This document shows, piece by piece, positions 56,701-64,000 of a DNA stretch of 64,000 nt. This DNA is from Capsaspora owczarzaki ATCC 30864 (lineage: Eukaryota; Opisthokonta; Filasterea), in NCBI RefSeq assembly GCF_000151315.2, contig NW_011887298.1:874530-938529 (forward strand), written 5' to 3'. The position numbers and the translations under genes are program-made. Under the pieces are notes generated by a model. The model searched no databases. It saw only the letters and a program-made list of their open reading frames with translations, and was not told the DNA's origin. Position 1 is the stretch's first letter. Each line of letters starts with the position of its first letter.

Positions 56701-59700
56701 CGGGAAGAACTCGGACAAGTGTGCCTCGGGATCGGGTTGCCCAGACACGACGTTGCTGGCCTTGCTCTTCTTCTTCTTTTTCTTCTTCTTCTTCTTGTTG
56801 GCTGCCTTCGAAGGCGCGACGTCAACTTCAACGGCGATGCTTGCAATAAATTGGTTGGCGTCTGGTTCATCCTCATCGTCCAGATCAAAGCTCGCGTCGA
56901 GAGTGTGCCCATCTGCGTGGGTCGTCACATCAGCGTCGATGACATTGGAAGCGCCCCCGGCAGCAGCGGCACGACCGGGCGTTGGCGTGCTGTGCGTGGG
57001 ATTGCGCATGCTGGCAAGCGGAGACGGGGAGGCAGGCACGGAAGCAGAGTTGCCGCCCACCAGCGAGCCTGGAAGCGAAGGGAGCGAGCGTCCGAGAGAA
57101 GTGGCCATGCCAGGTGTTGCGAGTGCGGCGACAGGCGTCGCGCCATGACTGGAACGACGTTTGTGGCCTTTGGTTTGGCGCCCCAGTGCTCCAGGTGCAA
57201 GGGCGCTGTGGCCTTGCGCCAAGAGTGATGGTGCAGGCAAAAGGGAGGGTTGCAACCCTCCAGCAGCATGCTTGGTTTGACTGCCGGGCGAAGTGCTGCC
57301 GGCATTTCCGACCGCGGATAGCGCGAGTGGAGAGTGGGCTGGGCTGGAGGAGGAGCGGGCGACCCGACTAGACTTTCCATTGGTCAGAGCAGCATTGGAG
57401 TTTCCTGCGACGGTGGCGCCAGGCGATACGCACGAGCTCAACAGATCGTTTGCGACTTCGAGCGCATAGGCATTTGCCAGGCGGATGCTAACTTTGCGAA
57501 GCAGCCGATCCACCAAGGTGTTGGCGCGCCAGAGTGGCGTCAGGAAGACGTGCTGGACAAAATTGTGCTCGAGAGCGTGGTGGCCGAAAAACCCGCGGGA
57601 TACCCACTCGCGGCCATTAATGTCAAAAAACAGCTCCAGCAGCGAGCTCAGGGCAGAAATGGGATTTTGCAGGCGTGGTGCCTCTGTGTGGAACAGTGGC
57701 GCAATTTCGCTGCCAAGCTTGTTCTCCACAATCTTCTTTTGCTCCGCGTAGGGCAGCCGCGCCCAGAACGCGACGAGCTCGGGCCGCAGAGGATCCCGCG
57801 GCTTGTCTTTCCGTGGAAGTTGATACGGCCGCTTCTCGCTCGGAGCGCGCGGATCAATGTTGTGCTGCTGAAAGTAGGCCGTCCACAGCGATTGCTCGAT
57901 TCGGGACGCAGCAAACATGGCCAGCGAAAAGTTGGCGTCGAGAAACCAGTCCGGCTCCTCCCACTGCCATTGACGGGTGGTCGTGTTCCACTTGACGCGA
58001 CATGGCTTGCGCAAAAACTGGCCTCGCGAAACGGCACGAAGCGTCCGCAAAAGCTGGTGAGCGCTCTCCAAAGACCAGAAGCACTCGGGGTCCAGCGTCA
58101 ACGTGTCCAGATACGACTCTGAGTCGCACAAGCGCAGATCGGCCTCGAGCTTGGCACCGGCATCGGCCGCCTCGCACCACAGCGGCTGGGTGAACTGGTT
58201 TGGACGGCGCCAAATAAACGAGTTGGACCAGCGAGTCTTTGGCCCGGCCGCGCCCATCGCAGAGTTGGAACCGCCCGACGAACCTGCGGCGTTGTTGCCA
58301 GACAGGGTGGAATTGGACGAGCCGTTGGTCGCAAGGGGCGCAAAGCTAAAACCAGTACTGGACGCCGCCGATCCGCCAAAAGAGGCGGACGCTGACGGGG
58401 AAGCGTACGAGCTCAACAAGGCGCTCGCTTGGCTCGAGCTAAGTTGAGAAGTGGCGGTGGCGAGATTAAATGCGGCTGTCGCGCCCACCGACACCTCGAT
58501 GAAAGGATTGGAATTGATTTGGTTGCGGCGAGCAAGCGAGATTGGCTGCAGCTGCAGAGGAGGTGGAGGAATGTGGCTTCGAGCTGAATCCACGGACGGG
58601 CTTTCGCTGATTTGGCGCAAGGACGAACCCTCTTGTTGGCTGCTTGCCCCGAACGCAGGGAGAGAGCCAGACGAGCCTGNNNNNNNNNNNNNNNNNNNNN
58701 NNNNNNNNNNNNNNNNNNNNNNNNNNNNNNNNNNNNNNNNNNNNNNNNNNNNNNNNNNNNNNNNNNNNNNNNNNNNNNNNNNNNNNNNNNNNNNNNNNNN
58801 NNNNNNNNNNNNNNNNNNNNNNNNNNNNNNNNNNNNNNNNNNNNNNNNNNNNNNNNNNNNNNNNNNNNNNNNNNNNNNNNNNNNNNNNNNNNNNNNNNNN
58901 NNNNNNNNNNNNNNNNNNNNNNNNNNNNNNNNNNNNNNNNNNNNNNNNNNNNNNNNNNNNNNNNNNNNNNNNNNNNNNNNNNNNNNNNNNNNNNNNNNNN
59001 NNNNNNNNNNNNNNNNNNNNNNNNNNNNNNNNNNNNNNNNNNNNNNNNNNNNNNNNNNNNNNNNNNNNNNNNNNNNNNNNNNNNNNNNNNNNNNNNNNNN
59101 NNNNNNNNAGTGCTCCACGTGTTTGCTCAAGGTGTGGTGGTCGCCCACACTGCTTGCTATTGGCGGTAGCTCATGCTCGTTGGCTGAAATTGAGGCAGAC
59201 TTGAAGAGCTGAGACTTGGCGACAGAAGCGTTGTAGGTCGTGGTGTGGAGAGTGGAAGAGGCAGAGGAGTGCGAGGAAGGAGCCGCCGGGGCCGAGTGAG
59301 TGGATGCCACGGACGATAGCGACGAGCTGGAGGCGTACGTGGAAAGCTCATAGTCGGTCGCGATTGGTGATGAAGGAGGCAAGGAGTGGGCCGTGCCCCC
59401 TCCCAACGCGGCAGCCATCACGGGAGACACGGGAGCGCTACTCCGCCGTTGAAGATGCGATGTCCGCAAAGCAGGCGATCCAGTCAACGGGGACGCGGAC
59501 AGGCCGCTTCCGAGCGCGGGTGCCGCAGAGCCGGAGGCAGAGTCGTTGTGAAAAAAGCTGCTCGCCCGCCGCAGAGTGATGATGGTGATGGTGATGGTGG
59601 TGGTGATGCGCAGTGTGGTGTGCGTGATGATGCTTTTGCGAACTTGCCGCCGAAGGCGAGGCGGACGAAGGGCCGACAGACATGCCCACCGTTCCTTCAA

Positions 59701-60037
59701 CGCTGCTGAACGTTCCATCGCCTTTCCGTGCCTTAATAAAGTGCATTTCACACAAAGCTTGGACAATATCCGTACTTTGAGTAGTGAGGGCGACAGCGCG
59801 CTGGTCTGGCGCAAGCTGCAAAAACCACTTGATCAAGCTCGCCTCATGCTGACGATCGGCGGTCGACTGTGGCAATGGGGGTTGCAATGGCGCTAATACT
59901 GAGAGAGATGCTGTGCTTGGAGGTGCGGCTGACATTGGCGACGACGACAAGGACGACGACAAGGACGACAACGGCGGCGGTTGCTGCGTTGGCTGCAGCG
60001 ATGACGCCGGCGCGGGTGACTGGTGGTGTACTGTCAT
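53746..60037 (-). CDS. Giant TRF4-like (TENT4-type) nucleotidyltransferase with an unrecognised N-terminal domain
   Basis: Over 2000 codons, interrupted by 429 N. The C-terminal third holds a nucleotidyltransferase/PAP-associated module: YVVLYGSYSYGLSLPHSDID (GS motif plus DxD), IPVDVSF (third carboxylate), VLKQYLHSKGLNEAYSGGLT and an IEDPHNAANNVG block. All match TRF4/TENT4 non-canonical poly(A) polymerases that tail RNAs. Upstream are Gln/His/Ser-rich linkers and a Lys run (56766-56800). About 57420-58240 encodes a roughly 270-residue region rich in Trp and Phe (SFIWRRPNQF, CFWSLESAHQLLRTL, DLRPELVAFWARLPY-like), which I cannot assign. The proposed start is the ATG at 60037, in a frame reading MTVHHQSPAPA and EASLIKWFLQLAPDQ. 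To join the main frame it must shift near the T6 run at about 59548-59553. The N gap makes total length unknown. Confidence 0.75.
58680..59108. other. Assembly gap (429 N)
   Basis: A run of N inside the TRF4-like coding region. Both sides are open in the minus-strand frame with Ser/Ala/Pro-rich sequence, so the gap probably hides low-complexity coding DNA. Its true length and frame are unknown. Confidence 0.99.
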
Positions 60038-61159
60038 CGTCCGCTCATGAGGACTGTCGCAAGAGGCTGATCGACCCAGCAAAAACAATAAGAAATGTTC
60101 AGGATGGACGGAGGGGTTTACAAGCCAATTTCGAGCTGAACGACGACGACGACGACGTTGAGAGCAACCTAGATTCTCAGAAAACGAGAAGCGCTCGTGT
60201 TTGACGCTTTCTTGAGTGTAGTGTTTTCCTGTTTCACACACCATTGTTTGATTCAACATGTTCATCCGTAAAGTGAGACAATGACAGAGACAGACAGACA
60301 GCGGGGTTGTGGGAATGGAGCAGAGTGTGCGAGTGATTGAGTAACAACGTGAGAGTGAGCAAAAGCGAGAGAGACGGACAATCAAGCGAGATGGTGAGTG
60401 CTTGGATCCAGCGAGAGCACACTCAAAACGGGGAGAGGAAGACGGTCTTCTTGTGGGAGTAGCTGCATTGATGAGAGTGAGCGTGAGAGAGAGCGAGAGA
60501 GCGAGAGAGCGAGAGAAGGGAAAGCGAGCGACGCAAAACGGCGCAACAAGAGCCAGAGAGAGAGAGACAAGACAGGGACACACACGAGTCAGACTGGGGG
60601 GTGGCCGCCTGCTTGTGAAGCAAGTCAAATGGACAAGCACACACCCCACCCCAACTCCCTCCAGCTTTAGCAGTTACTGAGAGACGTGAGAAGCGCAACC
60701 AGAGCAGCAGTGCGTTTGGCGCGCAACAGTCTCTCTCTCTCTCTCTCTTGCTGTCTCTCGCTGTCTCTCTCTCTGTGGGTGTCTCTCGCTGTCTGAATGT
60801 GTTGCTGAGGGGACGACATTTTGCTCCAGACAGAGCGTGGAGCACAGAGACACAACATGGACGACGCGAGACCAAAGGAACAAACAAGATGCTTCACAAT
60901 GCAAGGACGACGACGACGTACAATGGAAAATGCACTCGGCGTGGACGGTCCAAAAAAAAAAAAAAAAAAAAAGGACTAGAAAAATCTGTCTGTTTTGTTG
61001 GATTTTCATGTTGTAGCTGTGTGCAGTGAGTGTGTGTGTTCCACATCATCATCATCATCAGCATCAATGCAATAATAGCGTTCTTTGAGCTGACTCTCAT
61101 CTATTTGTGAATATCTGCACATTTTGAGATGGAGTTCAGTTTCTTCTGTTTGGCTTGTA

Positions 61160-61207
<48 letters not shown>

Positions 61208-61360
61208 GCTTTCTTCACTCACTTTGCATTGCGCCTTTTTTTTTTTTTTTTTTTTCCCTCCACCCTCCTCCTCATCCACCATACACACACACACACGCAC
61301 ATAGAGTCGTCCCCTTTCGCTTTATCCACGCGATCACTGTGACAAAAGGCCACTCCTCAA
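60038..61360. promoter_or_regulatory. Divergent region between the TRF4-like and L27m genes
   Basis: No conserved gene is seen, though the TRF4-like frame stays open on the minus strand to about 60649 and could extend the N-terminus. It includes GA/CT-rich purine-pyrimidine tracts (60480-60570, 60729-60760), an A run at 60952-60972, a (CAT)n-type run at 61046-61060 and the two long T tracts before L27m. Confidence 0.5.
61163..61206 (+). repeat. 44-nt poly-T tract upstream of L27m
   Basis: An uninterrupted T run of about 44 nt, followed by another of about 20 nt at 61236-61255, ends roughly 105 bp before the L27m start codon. It is the longest T tract in the window and lies where a promoter or 5' leader is expected. 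Confidence 0.9.
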
Positions 61361-62083
61361 ATGATACTCGCGTCAATCTCACTCACAGGCAGCCGCATGC
61401 TCGCTGCTGGGCCTGTCCGCGCTGCGCTGGCTGCCGCTGCCCCGCGCGCCATCACTGCTGCGGCACTGACATGCAGCTTCAATGTCGCGCATGTCACGGC
61501 GCCAACAGCGGGCGGCCTCGGCGGCGCGCAGTCGATGCTGGGCGTCCGCTTTGCCTCAAAGAAGGCGTCGAAGGCGTCGCGCAACGGCGGTCAGTCGCCG
61601 GGCCAGCGCCTGGGCATCAAGGAGTACGACGGAAGCCCCGTCATTGCTGGGAATATTATCGTGAGGCAGCGTGGAACGCCCTTCCGCGCAGGGCTCAATG
61701 TTGGCTGCGGACGCGACCACACTCTGTTTGCACTCAAGAACGGCCGCGTCCGGTTTACCCGCGAGCACGTCAAGTGGGGCAGCGAGCACTTCCAGCACCG
61801 AACAATCCGATACGTGCACGTTATCGAGCACCCGCACAGCATGCCATTGCAGATGATCCAGTACGCCGGACCCATCCCTGGCTTTGTTTCGTCCCCAGCC
61901 TCCATCGCACCAACCGTCAAGGCGCTCCCACGCGTCTCCCGAACTGTGCTCAGTCCCGAGGACTTGCCTCCTGTGGCAGAGCTGGCGTCAGTGGCACTGA
62001 CCAGCACTGCAATTGCGCCTCCTCAGCCTCGGCGGACGCGAGCTGCGTCTTCCGCACCAGCCTCAGCTACTCCATCGTCGTAG
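61361..62083 (+). CDS. MRPL27: Mitochondrial large-subunit ribosomal protein bL27m
   Basis: Single exon, 240 aa. The N-terminus ([17 protein letters not shown] onward) is Ala/Arg-rich without acids, as expected of a mitochondrial targeting peptide. The L27 core is unmistakable: [58 protein letters not shown] and GRVRF. bL27 sits near the peptidyl-transferase centre and contacts the P-site tRNA. The C-terminal extension (about 90 residues, Pro/Ala-rich) exceeds the bacterial protein (about 85 aa in total), as is common for mitochondrial forms. Met at residue 13 is an alternative start that would still leave a presequence. Confidence 0.94.
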   Translation: MILASISLTGSRMLAAGPVRAALAAAAPRAITAAALTCSFNVAHVTAPTAGGLGGAQSMLGVRFASKKASKASRNGGQSPGQRLGIKEYDGSPVIAGNIIVRQRGTPFRAGLNVGCGRDHTLFALKNGRVRFTREHVKWGSEHFQHRTIRYVHVIEHPHSMPLQMIQYAGPIPGFVSSPASIAPTVKALPRVSRTVLSPEDLPPVAELASVALTSTAIAPPQPRRTRAASSAPASATPSS

Positions 62084-62646
62084 TGGTGTTAGTTGATGAT
62101 GTTGTTGTTGTTTGTTGTTTGTTGTTTGTTTGTTTGTTTGTTCTGTCCCTAATTGTACCAACAAGTCCCTTGAAAAATCCGATCATACAGTATGAAAAAA
62201 CCGGTATTACGATACGAAACTATGCTCCCCACAATCCCATCCACAAGTAGCTCAATCGTCCAAAGAAGACGAGTGTATTTCCCCCTCTCTCTCTCTCTTT
62301 GACTATAATCCTCCTTCCAACTGAAACCGAACTCTTTCTTTCTCTCTCAATCTTCAGCGTCTGTCTCTTCTTCTTCGTCATCGGTCGACTACACCTCCCA
62401 GATTTTTTTTTTCTACCTTTTTCCCTTCCAATTTCAATGCTCCAGCTCCAGCTCCATTCATTCACTTCAGTTCCCATTTTTTCCATCGCGTACCAACACT
62501 CACCAAACGTTTGGACGTGGCTACTTTTTTTTCTACCCCACACAAAGTCCAATACAAAGCCAAACAAGCCAAAACCCCCACTTCCTTTTGACTTTGGCTG
62601 GTTGTCTCGCTGGTTGTTTGCCGACTATTTTGCGACTCTGATCAAC
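62084..62646. other. Intergenic: L27m 3' flank and GINT1-like promoter
   Basis: No gene supported. It has a TTG/GTTT repeat at 62098-62140 and a long pyrimidine-rich stretch (62280-62420) with CTCTCT runs, then a T run at 62525-62532 before the next start codon at 62647. Possible TATA or initiator elements were not identified. Confidence 0.45.
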
Positions 62647-64000
62647 ATGGCTGGTCTTCCGAGCCTGCTCAAGGTGGCGCTGAAGCGAGCGCAGCCGGCA
62701 GTGCGAGCGGTGTGGACGTGTCTACGCCTCGTCCTGCAGCCGGCCGTCCTGCTCACCATCGCGCTGGTCTTCACGTCGTGGCGGATGTACGCCCAACTCA
62801 ACGTGCGCTGCGGGTGGGACAATGGCGGCTCGTGGTCGGCTGGCCTCGCGTACGGACCGTCGCCCCTCGAGCTACGTCTGTCGCCGCTGCCCGCCATCGA
62901 CTGCGCGCTGGTCTCGGACGAGCTGGTGACGTTCGTCGCAGATCCGTTCCTGCTCAACTACCCGAAGGGAACGCACAACTGGTACATGTTCTTTGAGGCC
63001 AAGCACGCCGAGTCCTGGCATGGCGACATTGGCATGGCCACCAGCAGAGACAATGGCGCTTCGTGGGCCTACTCGAACATTGTGCTGAACGAGAACTTTC
63101 ACCTGTCGTACCCGTTTACCATTTCGGACGTGACCGTGCAAGGGACGCCGTCCGCCAATCTGGCCGACCAGTACTTTATGCCCGAATCCGGCGCCATCCA
63201 GGAAATTCGTCTGTACGGTCCCGACCTGCAGCTGGATCCCGCCAGGCATCCGGCAGGAGTGTATTCGTCGGATACGCCCAAGCCAATGACGCAGTGGGTG
63301 CATGTGCACACCTTGATGAGTGGAAAGCCATTCCTCGACTCGAGCCTGATTTGGCACGACGATCGCTGGTGGCTGTGGACGGCTGTCAACAAGGAGCTCT
63401 TGCTCTACTACAGCGAGCCTGGTCCGACTGCTGCGCCTGGCTCCCATCCAAACTCACTGCTCAGCGTTACTTGGCACCTCCACCCGAAAAGCCCGCTGCG
63501 CGACTCGTCCTGCTCGTGGTGGCGTCCGGGCGGCCGCCCCATTGTCTATCGCGACCATGTGTATCTCATGGCACAAGACGACACCGTTACCTATGGTGGA
63601 TCCGTCCGCATTCTCCGCGTCACCGAGCTCAACACCACCAGCTACAAGGAAAAGTCCGTTCGCTCCATTGTCCCCGCCGATCTTGTCGCTGGGCGATTCC
63701 CGTTCGACAAGGCCGGCATTCTCGATGATGATGATTACGACGATGACGACGAGCAGCATGCTGGGACTGCCGACGTGAACAAGGGCAACGTCGCCACGAT
63801 TGGCCGCATTCCCATTCCTTCCCTCGACCAGTACAACTACATTACGGAGGCTGGAGTGAAGCCGTTCGGGTGGGCGTCAAAGCGGCTCCATCACATTGAT
63901 GCGCAGGAGGTTTCGCCGGGAGTCTGGATTGCATCCGTGGACGGCGACAGTCAGGTGAACAAGGTGCTCATGTTCAAGGCGATTGCGATCGGTCTCTTGG
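62647..64000 (+). CDS. GINT1-like beta-propeller membrane protein, 5' part
   Basis: The frame is open from the ATG at 62647 through the window end. A basic N-terminus is followed by one transmembrane segment (PAVLLTIALVFTSWRMYAQ), so it looks like a type II Golgi protein. The body resembles the N-terminal five-bladed propeller of plant GINT1 (glucosamine inositolphosphorylceramide transferase 1): VADPFLLNYPKG, WYMFFEAK, GDIGMATSRDNGASW, NENFHLSYPF, YFMPESGAIQEIRLY, LDSSLIWHDDRWWLW, RPGGRPIVYRDHVYLMAQD and RLHHIDAQEVSPGVWIASVDGD. In plants this precedes a GT64 domain; any such domain here lies beyond the window. A glycosphingolipid role is inference; a GH43-like hydrolase is the alternative. 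An acidic Asp loop interrupts the propeller (about 63723-63750). Confidence 0.8.
   Translation, partial: MAGLPSLLKVALKRAQPAVRAVWTCLRLVLQPAVLLTIALVFTSWRMYAQLNVRCGWDNGGSWSAGLAYGPSPLELRLSPLPAIDCALVSDELVTFVADPFLLNYPKGTHNWYMFFEAKHAESWHGDIGMATSRDNGASWAYSNIVLNENFHLSYPFTISDVTVQGTPSANLADQYFMPESGAIQEIRLYGPDLQLDPARHPAGVYSSDTPKPMTQWVHVHTLMSGKPFLDSSLIWHDDRWWLWTAVNKELLLYYSEPGPTAAPGSHPNSLLSVTWHLHPKSPLRDSSCSWWRPGGRPIVYRDHVYLMAQDDTVTYGGSVRILRVTELNTTSYKEKSVRSIVPADLVAGRFPFDKAGILDDDDYDDDDEQHAGTADVNKGNVATIGRIPIPSLDQYNYITEAGVKPFGWASKRLHHIDAQEVSPGVWIASVDGDSQVNKVLMFKAIAIGLL

Overview
This is nuclear DNA from an intron-rich unicellular eukaryote. Protein genes sit on both strands with short GT-AG introns, GC-rich coding sequence, AT-rich spacers and very long poly-T/poly-A tracts. 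No rRNA, tRNA, CRISPR array or bacterial operon was seen. The proteins resemble animal or opisthokont families (AKT, ULK/ATG1 with a LIR-like motif, RELCH, EIPR1, BIG/ARFGEF, EBP, Tat-SF1, a UBF-like HMG protein). That suggests a unicellular relative of animals, such as a filasterean like Capsaspora. This taxonomic guess is inference; I could not run a search.

Layout: 3' end of EIPR1 (1-2116, +); intronless VIT/VWA protein (2287-5187, -); XRN1 (6102-12085, -), divergent from AKT (12373-15325, +); RELCH (15906-20638, +). An accessory patch (20.7-23.0 kb, -) holds a P-loop NTPase fragment, a heptad-repeat coiled-coil frame and a small leucine-rich-repeat gene in which every repeat is one 84-nt exon. 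Next come a DGAT2-family acyltransferase (23736-26108, +), a small Cys-rich membrane protein with a GYPPQQ tail (26354-27626, -) and a UBF-like HMG-box protein ending in a WWE domain (28602-31243, -). A 2.7-kb gene-poor spacer holds a possible Tc1/mariner remnant. Then follow the Sec7 ARF-GEF BIG (33964-42164, +), an unrecognised multi-pass membrane protein (42410-43612, -), sterol isomerase EBP (44407-45473, +), a 2.5-kb spacer, ULK/ATG1 (47973-51338, +), Tat-SF1 (51592-53238, -), a giant TRF4-like nucleotidyltransferase with an assembly gap (53746-60037, -), mitochondrial L27 (61361-62083, +) and the start of a GINT1-like propeller protein (62647-64000, +).

The genes do not form one pathway. 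Several act in membrane traffic and autophagy (EIPR1, RELCH, BIG, ULK), lipid or sterol metabolism (DGAT2, EBP, GINT1-like) and RNA metabolism (XRN1, Tat-SF1, TRF4-like). The most unusual items are the HMG-WWE fusion, the one-repeat-per-exon LRR gene beside NTPase and coiled-coil debris, an in-frame TAG in an otherwise frame-consistent ARFGEF model, a zf-HIT-like finger in that ARFGEF, two GC-AG introns, and a long unrecognised domain fused to the TRF4-like enzyme. Exon borders were read by eye from splice motifs, phase and homology, and may be off by a base or two.
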